Source of the DNA: Mesostigma viride
Taxonomy: Eukaryota > Streptophyta > Mesostigmatophyceae > Mesostigmatales > Mesostigmataceae
Reading direction: 5' to 3'
Length of the DNA: 64,000 bases
NCBI GenBank assembly: GCA_009746045.1
Contig: RPFO01000154.1
Coordinates: 7,554,693-7,618,692, forward strand
Below, piece after piece: positions 44,001 to 54,148 of the stretch. The position numbers were made by a program, and so were the translations under genes. Position 1 is the first letter of the stretch. Each line of letters begins with the position of its first letter. The notes beneath the pieces are model-generated. The model did not search any database and had not been told where the DNA came from. It saw only the letters and a program-made list of their open reading frames with translations.

Positions 44001-44394
44001 CTGGGCCCAGTGATGTTAGACGCCGCAAGGCCCGCACCTTCAAAGAACAGCTAGTAGAGGACATGGGGGGCCTAGGCCTCTCCGTGATTTGGAAGAAGAT
44101 GATGGACAAGGCCATTGAAGTGGGCCCAGGTCATAGAGGACAACGAGCCCCCCCCAGTGGGGAAGCGCCCGCGTGTGCAATCTCGTGGGAGGCACGCCAG
44201 ATAGCCCCCTAGGGCAGCGTGTGGCTGCCTAGATAGATGTTGTAGTTAGAATGTTGTTAGATAGATGTAGTATGTAGCCGATGTAGATAGACTAGACCGG
44301 TAGGACTGTTTGCACCCATCCATCCATCCATCGGGGTTAATGCTCCGTGACTCCCCAACGGGAGCACGAGTCTAATTAATTAATTAATTAATTT
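41040..44394 (+). mobile_element. LINE-A copy 2, nearly full 3' part, interrupted by an insertion
   Basis: It starts with the LINE-A leader (GCCATGGCTGACGGCGGAGC, 41080). It then jumps at about 41161 into ORF2 coding sequence, so ORF1 is deleted. ORF2 shows VKDLRSCQQKHDGKGAWFW, the RT motifs GSDEIPAAVV, GNYRGVCI, FIKAFD, QGCVLSPYLF, IIYADDTTLF and the C-terminal region ending at a stop at 44212. A TAG at 42014-42016 stands where copy 1 has TCG, so the frame is broken. A 1,029-bp insertion splits it at 42576. The 3' UTR has TAGATAGATG repeats and CCATCCATCC, then GCTCCGTGACTCCCCAACGG and a (TAAT)n tail ending at 44394. Confidence 0.9.
42576..43604. mobile_element. 1,029-bp insertion with TG..CA ends and 4-bp target-site duplication (possible solo LTR)
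   Basis: LINE-A copies 1 and 3 read straight across this site. Here GACC (42572-42575) is repeated at 43605-43608 on the far side. The inserted DNA starts TGTCACGTCC and ends AACGCGACA, short imperfect inverted ends (TGTCaCG/TGTCgCG) of the TG..CA kind typical of LTRs. No coding domain was recognised; a 111-codon frame at 42834-43169 is unassigned. A non-autonomous DNA element is the alternative. Confidence 0.75.
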
Positions 44395-45560
44395 CAGTAA
44401 GACGCACACGCTGATATAATTTTCCGAAGCTATTACGCAATATATGACGAGCAAACGCTCCTCTACGCAACGCAGCCTGGCGGCTGCACAAAGCCCTGAA
44501 AATACGTCTGCAGCTCCAGCTGCAGCTTCGCCCTCAGGCCCGGCAGGCAGCGGTGACTTTAGTCGCACACTAGTGGTCGCCCAGATCCCTTCTGGGCTAA
44601 TTGCCTCGCCCTCTGCATCGCCTGAGGCCAAGCGCAGTCGTCGGTCCAGCCGAACCTAGCTGGTCTGAGCGCGACTTTGACGTCGACAGGTTATTTTCCA
44701 CCTGTGACGTCAACAGACCGGCCCAACTATTTCGACATGCCACCCATCAAGATACTGGAGCTCGTGTTTTATGGGTCGTACGCCTCCCTCCTTGACCTGT
44801 GCCAGCGCCTCTACTCCCATCATCGCCTCCGCAATGGACCTGATGGCCGGTTTTCCCACCGCGGACCTGACCACCTGCCCGGCTGGTCCCGACCGCGCCT
44901 TCAGCTCGCCGCCCTCTTTACCATCCTTCAGCGCTCTGCCGAAGACCTCTGGGTCCCCTCCCCCTTGACCGAATCCACCTACCTCCTCCACCTTCAAGAA
45001 GCCATCTCACAGCACGTGACTCCCCTCGCTGCAGATGTGGCAGATGTGGGCCGCACGCTGGCTGCTGAGCTCCCCGCCATCTCACACCGCCACCTCCACC
45101 CTCCTCGCCTCCACAACCCCCCCCCACCGCCTCCACCGACTCCATCACCGCCTGGCAGCTCCGCGACATCGACAAGCGCCTCCAGGACAACGCCATCGCC
45201 ACTGCCAGGGTGCTTGCAAAACATCGCAGGCCTCACCGCCCAGGCGGTGAAGGACATTGCCGCCAAGCCAGCCCCCGCTGGCCTGGCGATGCTCCTCCCA
45301 ACCAGACCTGGGCGGACATGCTTAAGCAACACACCACCTCCACCACCTCCGCCGTCGCAGCACAGCTCCAGCAGCAGACGCTCGACCTCCGCGAGGAGGC
45401 CGAGCTCGCCAAGCGCAGCCTTAACGTCATCGTCAAGAACTTCGACATGGTGGAAGGTGAGAATTCCGAGAAGCTTGCACACGCCCGAGGTAGTAGAGGC
45501 ATACCAACAGCATTTACAGGATACCGCCGCCAAGCTGCGGCTCAGGATGCCACGCTGCAG
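44395..45560 (+). mobile_element. LINE-A ORF1 (gag-like) fragment
   Basis: It begins directly after the tail of copy 2 with the LINE-A leader end (TTTCAGTAAGACGCACACG). ORF1 starts at 44444 (MTSKRSSTQRSLAAAQ), is broken near 44650 and continues in another frame from about 44677. That part includes RDIDKRLQDNAIATARVLA and Pro/Ser/Thr-rich stretches, to about 45560. It probably encodes the RNA-binding protein of the element. No zinc knuckle is visible. Truncated on the right by copia-like sequence. Confidence 0.65.
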
Positions 45561-48276
45561 CTGGTTTGTCTAGCGCTTTTGAGGTCGGGCAGTTGGTCAT
45601 GTTCCACAAGACGAGCTCGCCCAGCGGCAAACGGGGCACCATGCAGGGGCCTGGGGTCATCACAAAGGTAGACTGGCCGCTGCGGGTCATTGATATAGAG
45701 TGGAATGATCGGGTGTATAGGGTACCATGGGCATCGGTGGCAGGCTATAAACAATGAAGGGGATGGCATGGAGAGTGAGCTGTGCGCTGCGCAGCGAACA
45801 GGGCACTGGGGGGCCGTAGTGAAGGATAATGCGCCTGTCGTAGCATCTGAGGTGGTACCCCACGGTTCGCTCCCAGGGGCAGACACAGCTACAACCCCCC
45901 CCCTCCCCTGGGCCCCAATATGACCCCGTGGATGGGTGGGATGAGGATGGGGTGGGTTTGACGGGACCTAGTGCACGTAGTGACTCACCTCCTGTGCTAG
46001 CCACGGATAATGTGGGAGGCCCGCCTAGCGTGGCCTCGCCGGAGGGTCAGGGTCCTGCCCATGCGCCTCGCCCACCTAGGGACCTGGCTTCAACGGTCAC
46101 GGCCTTGTGGCGTGCTCAGGCGCAAGCTGCATCAGGGGTTGCTCACGTCAAAACTCTCTCACAGGGCCGGTCAGGCCGGTTAAGTCAGCCTTGTTTCCTA
46201 CGTGTAGACCGTGGCAGCTGGTGGCTCTGACGCAAGCATCCGTGTCTATTATCTCTCGTAGGGCGGCCACCCTGTATTCCGTGCTAGAGTCGCTGTACAA
46301 ATCGGTGACCGACGTACTTTGCAGTTACCTCGGCATATCAAGTTTCCGGGATCGATGGTGGTGCTGCCGGTGTTGGGCATCAACACGGCGTTTCACGTCG
46401 TGGATGGCTACGAGGATGTGGCTTTGCTGGGCGAACCTTTCGTATCATACCCGGGGTTTTCAGTGTCAACCGACTTGCTGTCGGTCGCGGGGGTGGGCAG
46501 CATCCCGCTTCGCGAGTACCACGCTCCATTGGGGGTCGTGGTAGGGCAGCCCGGCATCGTGCGGCGCTTACCCATGGCGGCATTTTCCACACCGCCGCTC
46601 GTCCAGTCAGTCATTCAGCCTCAGGATTGGCACCCGCGAAGCTTCGGCCTCCACCCACACTCTGGCGGCGGATTGTCCTGTGGCGTGGGAGCAACTGGTC
46701 CTGGACTGTCAAGATCCTCTCAAGTTTGCTTTGTGGCGCGACGCGTTCATTTGAGCTGGCCATGCAAGGAGCAGTGGCGGGAGCGCGAGGTCTACCGAGG
46801 ATTGGAGAGCGTGCCAGCCGGGGCCACGCGGTTGCGGTTGAAGTTCGTGCTCACCTACAAGCCGGACGAGACCAACTCTTCTGTGGTGTTCCGGGTTAGG
46901 CCCGTGGTCACGGAGACAAAGGGGTCCTCGACCCGCTGGATGCCAAGGATCTTTATACCCCTGGGCTCAACCATGTTTCGCATCGGCTACTGACGGCCAT
47001 CTACTTGGCCAAGTGGAACGTGGGCAAGGACTACGGGATATGTGGTGCGGTGACTTTCCACGGGCATTCCTGCACAGCGACGCTTGGGTCGCGCAGCAAA
47101 CCTGGCAAGGCACCCGCTACGTACGTGGTGAAGGTCCCGGTGGTCTGGCAGGATGGCACCATTGGCCGGCAGCGAGTATATCGAGCTGTTGACAGGGGCG
47201 GAGGGGCTGCAGAGCTCTCCCATCATCTTCCGCATTTCCGCGGAGGAGTTCTTGCAGAGCTTAGGGGCCACGTACCATCGAGCTGATCCTAACTTCTTTG
47301 TGGTCCCCACCGGCGTCCCTGGCAAGCCACTGCCCTCTTCGTGTGGCATGGCGATGACTTCAAGCTGGCGGCACCTCGCACATTTGCTAAACAGTTTCTT
47401 GCTGCCGTGGCGGCTAAGTTTCACCTGGGCAGGGCGGTGGATCATGAGCCGGAGGGTCAACCCGTGGTGTTTTGCGGCGTGCAGTCTACTTTGCAGCGGG
47501 ATTCGCATTCTGGCGAATGGGTCATGCACATGCAGGATAGCCGCAACCATGTGGTTGACCTGCTGGCCGAACTCCCGTCCCCGCTGCTGGCAACACATGG
47601 GCCCTCGGTTAAGGGCAAGCTCGGGTGGTTGGCGGACACGGTGGCACCTGACTTGGCAGTGCTCGCTCGCTTGCCCGAATCATGATGTGCTGGAAGGACT
47701 AGGGTCCATTCATGTTCGGCAGCAGCTGGCCATGATGACGCCTGGCATTGTGCTTCGTGGGCTGATTGCTCACAGCCGGTGCACCTGGAGATAGTGACGG
47801 ATGCTAATCTAGAGACGCGCACAGTCAGCCAAGTGCGGGCCCGCATGGGGGCCCTGTTCTTTATCGGCAATGAGGGCCAGCCTGGCATGTTGTTAGATTG
47901 GTACTCGCGCTTGCACCGGCGCATTGCCACTAGCCCCAACACGGCAGAATGCCGGGGCATTGTTTCAGCTATGTCACATGGCATGTGGCTGCGGTACTTG
48001 CTGGGTTGGGTATTTGTTGGCTCGTGTGGGTTCACTCTACACTGGACTAGCACGGTGCACACTGACTCACAAAGTTGTTTGTCCTTCCTTGACAATCCCT
48101 ATGCGCGGTCACAGGACGTTGATTACCTCGTACTCGCTGAGGCGGCCTCCTGTGTCACGCGTCTCCAGCACATCGCGGATGAACTCAATCCCGTAGACGC
48201 ACTCACCAAGGAGGCGAGGGAGGCTGCCCCGCAGTATGCAGTGTTGCGCAAGCGCATGACGATGCAACACCCGTGA
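45561..48276 (+). mobile_element. Ty1/copia-like pol relic
   Basis: Broken coding sequence in the domain order of copia pol. At 45566-45757 there is an integrase C-terminal-like stretch (FEVGQLVMFHK, VITKVDWPLRVIDIEW). Near 46790-46990 is the start of the RT (REVYRGLESVPAG, RLRLKFVLTYK). At 47230-47460 come FLQSLGATYHRADPNFFVV and WHGDDFKLAAP, the palm motif with GDD in place of the usual VDD, then FHLGRAVD. At 47780-48276 an RNase H is nearly intact: DANLETRT, ADELNPVDALTK and HTDSQSCLSFLDNP. Several frame changes and missing pieces make it a pseudogene. No LTRs were identified. Confidence 0.78.
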
Positions 48277-48887
48277 TCGAGCAACACAGGGTTACGGCTC
48301 GGGCGCTTTATGAATATAGCCATAACACCCTTTTGTTGCTAGCATTCACGAGTTAATATTGATTTGGTGAGATATGCTCATTTCATCTATGACTAACCTG
48401 CTGAGCGGAGAATGCAACGCCGTATAGCACAAAATGAAAAAATGATTTTAGAAAAAATATTTTTTGTGCTGGCACCTGTACCCCAGCCAGTCCCACCAGG
48501 TAGGGGGGGGGCGCTGTCGGACTTTCTCCACGACAACCCCGACGACACCAACCTCTGCCTCGCAGTCTGGTGGACGTGCTCCCGTCTTTCCGACAGCGCC
48601 CTTGGAGCACTTTGTCATGGCCTCTCTGGACCTGGGAGCCGACCCCACTGTTGCTGCCGCCATATCGACGACATCACCGCCAGGCAAGTCGCCAATACCT
48701 GCTTCGATCACCTCCCCTCCCTCCTCAACGCTGCCCTCAACCCTGTCCACGACCACTCGCCACCCACCACGCCCGTTCCTCACACGCCGACACCTTCATC
48801 CACTCCGCCATCACCCACATTGCAGCAGGACTGCAGCAGCAGCAGCAGCTCCTCCACCAGCTCCAGCAACAACTTGCCGCCTCCATT
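48277..48887 (+). other. Spacer with an unassigned 160-codon frame
   Basis: A frame from 48412 to 48897 is rich in Pro, Ser and Thr towards its end and resembles LINE ORF1 proteins in composition only. It runs into the (TTAA)n tail of LINE-B copy 2, so it is probably a truncated ORF1 relic. No domain recognised. Confidence 0.3.
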
Positions 48888-51005
48888 AATTAATTAATTA
48901 ATTAATAGACACGTGACTGCGTCACGTGAGCATAAGTCCTCAGTGGGAGGGGAACATGGGATGGAATGGATGGTGTAAGCTATCTAGCCCCTAAATGGGC
49001 AGAAATACTGCCGATGCATCGGCTGTAACTTCACAATTTTGCAAACCAGATGCCATCCAACCCACCCATATCCAATGGCTGTCCTTGGGGGCCAAGCATG
49101 TCCATGAGTTGCCCTTCGGGTTGGTATATCACAACCTTACATATATGCAGGGTAGGCCATGTATAACTGCCGTCAAAGTCAGGGGGGTCAAGACGAGCGT
49201 TTTCATTTTTGGTAGAATGTGCATTGTGAATTATGTTATAAGAGCTAGGCACCTACCACTTCAGGGATGATAAACAATTAGTTGCTGAACAGTTTGAGCC
49301 ATTGGGGTCATCATTTGGGTGGGTATACCAGCAGTTACACCCAGTACAGCCCATAGGGGTACCGGTGGTAAAAAGCAACCAAGGGGGTAGGGGTGGGCAT
49401 ACTACCTACTAATACCTACTAATATGGCCCCCAACCATGCCACACAATACATTTCCCTTCCACAATGATGGGGAAACATAACTGCATCATCACACTGCCC
49501 TTACATGGCACCTATGTGCAGGTGCCACCTTGTCCATGCACGTAGGTAACGTGGTACGGATACCCTACGCAAGGCATGCATTCTAGGAGGCAGCCACCAA
49601 CAAACTAGTGATTTTAAGCCTATTTCAGCCTGCCCTAGCAAGGATAAACTAGGCCTAAGCTGCTATAGCTTGCCAGGTGATGGCCAGCACACCTGGTGGC
49701 ACATGCTGACAATGGGAAGCTTCTACTCACCGGTTACATGCTTGATGATGCCACAGAGACCAGCCAACTGCCTCACACTCATGCAATATGTGTGTGGGAA
49801 ATGTATAACAAACATATATGGAGGTATTCAAACCCATACAGACTCTAAAACTTATCACCATCACCCTGTGGCAGGTCAACTGACTGATGGAAGCATCTAA
49901 GAAGGGTGTTTTAGAAAGGGGCCAGGCCAGGGTCAAGAAAGAGCATGAATAATGCAAAAAGAATGTGCTACACAAGCTAGAACGTATATATGAACGTCAA
50001 ACATCGATAGGAAAACGATGCTTAAGCTTTACCAGGCATGGATGGCGTTACCTTGGCCCAGGCGGTGGCCGCAAAATGGCGCATTTCGGCACGCCAAAGT
50101 TGTGCAGCATGGTCGCTGGATTCGGCGATTTCTGGCCACCCTTGCACGTTTACGACTACTATGTATCATAAAAAGTACAAAGAAACCAATATATCCTTTA
50201 AAATACGCCGGAAAGGTATTGCTGTCAACGTTTCTATCGTCCGGCCTGATCGCAGTTTTTTCCAGCAAGAACGCTGCCGACACCTATCAAATGGCATTCC
50301 CGCGAACCAAAAATTGGCCTGTATCATCTTTAGGACGTATAAAATCAATTTCCTGAGTTTGGTCAGAAAATTCGAACGAAAACGTAAATGCCATGCGTGG
50401 GCGCAAGCCGCCATGGCCAGGTCGTCGTTTTCCGGAATGCACGTTGTACGCGAAAAAGTACCCTGACCCCTTGTACTTTGACCGACCAGAACACCTCTAT
50501 AACTTTGTCAGAAGTATGCAAACCCTAGTACCATGCTGTGAGGAAAATTATAAACTTTCGATCTTCTCAGCTAAACTTTTCCTAATTCTCAATAGTTTTC
50601 GCGGCATTTGGTCCCCCGAGAAGGGGCCGACGTGTCGGCTGTAACTCAGTTTTAGGCGGAAAATCGGCAGCCAGACCATTTAGGGGCTAGGTCCTAGTTA
50701 CAGGGGTGTGGGCACCGCGGCCCGAATCGCTATGAATGCCATACTTGGTCACACGCGGAGCCCCCACAGGCTTGGGGGTGGTCTCCTTCATCACTACTTG
50801 CCATCTATCCTTGCGCACCATCTGCCTCCATATTACAGACAAACCAGGAGGCTGCCCGGGGGTGAGCCCGTCACGTCTAGTGTAGCACATGTCCATGCCG
50901 AGTCTATCACGAAAAGTCCACGGGTGGCAGCCCTGCCGCGCGCGGCCGGGGGCACGCCAGGTGAGGACATATCGCCCAGGCTGGGCGGGCTTGATAACTC
51001 CTGCC
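48888..51005 (-). mobile_element. LINE-B copy 2, 5'-truncated, split by a DNA transposon
   Basis: The 3' tail (TTAA)n with CACGTGACtgcGTCACGTG lies at 48888-48987. The rest (3' UTR and C-terminal coding sequence PGRYVLTWRAPGRARQ, then PGLSVIWRQMVRKD) lies at 50687 to about 51005. Joining the two parts gives the same order as LINE-B copy 1, apart from the 1.7-kb insertion. Confidence 0.85.
48988..50686. mobile_element. 1,699-bp DNA transposon with 11-bp terminal inverted repeats
   Basis: Ends are CCCCTAAATGG (48988-48998) and CCATTTAGGGG (50676-50686), perfect inverted copies. CTAG occurs on both sides (48984-48987, 50687-50690), while the uninterrupted LINE-B sequence at 10760 and 51612 has CTAGGTCCTAG with a single CTAG at this point. 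Because CTAG is palindromic, the site could also be read as a TA duplication with 12-bp repeats starting GCCCC. Imperfect inner similarity (CTGCCGAT, GGCTGTAACT) extends the ends. No transposase was recognised; the longest frame (50038-50466, 142 codons) is unassigned. Probably non-autonomous. Confidence 0.88.
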
Positions 51006-51473
51006 AAGACCACCTATGCCGCCACGCTTCAGAACCCTATGGAGCTCATCAATGAAATCAAAACAGCCGTCAATGCCATGAGATAATGTCAACCAGCGCA
51101 GAGCCATGGGACAACCAGCGCAGGCCAGAAATCGGGAGAATCCAGACCATGGTAGCTCGAGCCTGCCGTTACCTTGTCCGCGTGTTCGAGTCGAATGTCA
51201 TTGTCATGCTGTAATTGAATTTGTTTAGAAAAGTGTTTTGTAAAAAAAAAACTTTTCTGATTTAATTCGAGAAACCAGAAACCAGAAACGAGAAATTTAC
51301 ACCTTGAGCCAAACACAGTAGAAAACAGAGGTCGGGGTAAAATTCCCAACCTCCACAATTCAGACCTGAGCTGATTGTCTCATCGGTGCTTGGCTAATTG
51401 ATCAGGTATTTGATGCATTTTCATGAAATTCAAAGAGACATTCATTATATCAAGGAGACAACGCCGGTATGAA
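51006..51473. other. Spacer, nothing recognised
   Basis: Contains a short A-run and GAAACCAGAAACCAGAAACG repeats near 51271-51292. Confidence 0.3.
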
Positions 51474-51518
51474 GGGTCCACCACTTCGGTGCGCACTTCC
51501 TACGGGACCACACCACCA

Positions 51519-51628
51519 TTAATTAATTAATTAATAGACACGTGACTGCGTCACGTGAGCATAAGTCCTCAGTGGGAGGGGAACATGGGATGGAATGGAT
51601 GGTATAAGCTATCTAGGTCCTAGTTACA
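51519..51628 (-). mobile_element. 110-bp LINE-B 3' end with 15-bp target-site duplication
   Basis: Flanked by GGGACCACACCACCA at 51504-51518 and again at 51629-51643. The inserted piece is the last 110 bp of LINE-B in reverse orientation, ending in its (TTAA)n tail at the left. Confidence 0.92.
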
Positions 51629-52823
51629 GGGACCACACCACCATGCCCTTTACAAAAGGGTGTGTGGCAGGGCTGCGTGCTGTCGCCCTACCTGTTCATT
51701 ATTGTGGTCGAATACGTAATGATTCAGGCGCGCAAGCGATTTGCCCGCATCGTGGGTAGGGAACCAGGGGTGCAGGTTGACAACCGTTTCTGGCATGGCG
51801 GGGGCGGAAACGGAGATTCAGCTGGCGGACATCATCTATGCAGACGACACCACCCTCTTCGAGGACACTGAGCACGTGCAGACGTGGCTTGACTGCCTGG
51901 CTATCGAGGCCCGCGCAGTGGGGCTTGAGGTCAGCAAGAAGACAGAGGCTCTGGCGACTGGGCTCACTCACCCACCGCGCCCGCCCTCTTTCTCCTTGAC
52001 AGCTCTCGAGTCCTGTATCGGGACCGTGTCAAGCTGCTGGGCAGCCTCCTCCCCAGCTGCGAGGCTGATGTGGACCACCGCATCTCCCTCGCCTGGCACG
52101 CTTTACGCCAATATCGGGCCCTGTGGCGCAAGCCCCTGGGCAAGATCGAGAAACAGGACCTGTTTAAGGTCCTCGTCCTTCCTGTTCTTACGTATGGGGC
52201 CGAGACGTGGACCCTCACCGCCGACGTCCTGGCCCGCACGCTGGACGGCGCGGTAACCAACATGCTGCCATCCATTTTCAGAGTAGGATCATTATGCTGC
52301 TCATGTTCGCAATGAGGACCTGTACCTCGACATGCCATATATCACCAGCACCAAATTAAGCAGCGGCGCCTGCAGCTAGTAGTAGGGCACTTAGCTTGCA
52401 CCAACCAGGTAGACACCTCACGTGCATGGCCCCCCCGCAGGACTGCGCCCAGCTCAGCCTGGCCGGCACCTCCTTACGTGGGCCGGGCCCCGTGATGCTA
52501 GACGCCGTAAGGCCCGCACCTTCAAAGAACAGCTAGCAGAGGACATGGGGGGCCTAGGCCTCTCCGTGATTTGGAAAAAGATTATGGACAAGGCCAAGTT
52601 GGCCCAGGTCATAGAGGACAACGAGCCCCCTCCCGTGGGAAAGCACCCGCGTGTGCAAACATACAGGAAGCACGCCAGACAGGTCCCCTAGGGTAGAGTT
52701 GATGTTGATAGATTTTGTAGATAGATCTGGTTGTCTCCTCGATAGATGTTGTAGATTGCTGTTGTAGATAGATTAGACCGGTAGGATTGTTTGCACCCAT
52801 CCATCCATCCATCGGTGTTAATG

Positions 52824-52850
52824 CAGTCACGTGTCTATTAATTAATTAAT
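52824..52850 (+). mobile_element. 27-bp LINE-B 3' end with 19-bp target-site duplication
   Basis: CAGTCACGTGTC plus a TATTAATTAATTAAT tail lies between CCATCCATCGGTGTTAATG (52805-52823) and CCATCCATCGGGGTTAATG (52851-52869), which differ at one base. Confidence 0.85.
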
Positions 52851-52912
52851 CCATCCATCGGGGTTAATGCTCCGTGACTCCCCAACGGGAGCACGAGTCT
52901 AATTAAGGGGAC

Positions 52913-53000
52913 GGTCCCGGCGCGAATATTTTTGGCGCCGAAAAATTCGCGGTACCCGTCCGTACCGTGAAAAAGTGGTGCACGGTGCGCGCACCCCTAC
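52913..53000. repeat. Hairpin-rich putative left terminus
   Basis: Starts GGGGACGGTCCCGGCGCG. It contains nested inverted repeats: GCGAATaTTTTT/AAAAATTCGC around GGCGCC, CGGTAC/GTACCG and the palindrome GGTGCGCGCACC. Confidence 0.6.
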
Positions 53001-53434
53001 TGGAGCTGGCCATGGCGACGTGCTTTCAGGCAGAGTAGAAAAAGATAGCTCGCGGAATGCAGAGAAACTGAGCGAATCTTAAAGACGATGAGTAAGTGAT
53101 ACTACTTCGTAGCGGAAGTTCGCGTTTTTTGCAGTGTCGATGATTTTATTGATGACCATCGCCACGGGGGTCCAATATGATGTTTTCGTCGAGAGGAATA
53201 AATTAGAATGCACGCTGGCGGCGGTGATTGTCAGGTTTTATGGGCTTTACCTAGCGTCAAGGATGCGTTTAACTTGTTATTGGTAAAGCTTTAAAAAATT
53301 TGCTGGGTTTCGGCAAGATTTCCGTCATGATCGGTAAGACACTCTCCAGGCTCGCGGGATGCGCGTCTTATTATTCCATGGAAGGTTGTTCTTTCTTGCG
53401 CCGCTGGGCGAACACTAGGAACTCGGCTTTGAGA

Positions 53435-53735
53435 ATGGGTGAGAAATGGTGAGAAAAAGGGTGAGAAAGGTGAGAATAAGGGTGAGAAATGGGTGAGAAT
53501 GGGTGAGAAAGGTGAGAAAAAAGGGTGAGAATGGGGTGAGAATGGGTGAGAAAACACGTTTCTCACCCGGGTGAGATTGCCCCAAAAAGGTGAAAAAAGG
53601 GGGAAAACGTGAGAAAAATCTCAAAAAACAGGACGTGAGAAAAGTGAGAAAAACGGGAGGTGTGAAACGTGAGAAAAGTGAGAAAAGTGAGAAAATCAGG
53701 ACGTGAGAAAAGTGAGAAAAGCGAGAAAAGTGAGA
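53435..53735 (+). repeat. GGTGAGAA/GTGAGAAAA purine repeat array
   Basis: About 30 short irregular repeats, purine-rich on the plus strand. The minus strand reads as a false Phe/Ser-rich frame. Confidence 0.9.
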
Positions 53736-53919
53736 AAACACAGCGCTGAAAAACACAGCCATAATACAATACATGTATGCTGGCAGCAGACACATGCATG
53801 CAGTGCCAGTAACAACCGCTGTTCAAAACAGCACGAACAATCATGATTTTTTCATTAAATGTTTGAATAATTTTAATGTTTACAGCTGCAAGAACCCGTT
53901 GATTCAACTATTCAACACT

Positions 53920-54059
53920 GTTATGGCGTTATGTACATCTTCGGCATTCAATGCCTGTTCAACACAGTCTGTTATGGCGTTATGACATCTTTGGCATTCA
54001 ATGCCTGTTCAACACAGTCTGTTATGGCGTTATGACATCTTCGGCATTCAATGCCTTTC
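53920..54059 (+). repeat. 50-bp direct repeat, nearly three copies
   Basis: Units start GTTATGGCGTTATG at 53920, 53971 and 54021 and contain GGCATTCAATGCC, itself an inverted repeat (GGCATT/AATGCC). Position near the end of the proposed element suggests subterminal repeats. Confidence 0.85.
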
Positions 54060-54148
54060 ATTAAATACTATATGGTAGCTAGCTAACAAAGCGGGCCGGT
54101 CGACAGGGCGTCTCATGCTGACTTGAAAGCGGGATCACTGCTTGCATT

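Larger units (their letters stand above)
51474..52912 (+). mobile_element. LINE-A copy 3, 5'-truncated, with two small LINE-B insertions
   Basis: It begins inside the RT (YEGSTTSVRTSYG), continues with QGCVLSPYLF, DIIYADDTTLFEDTE (about 51830) and the C-terminal region, and stops at about 52691. The 3' UTR and a short (TAAT) tail end at 52912. Several frameshifts relative to copy 2. It is interrupted at 51519-51628 and 52824-52850. Confidence 0.9.
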
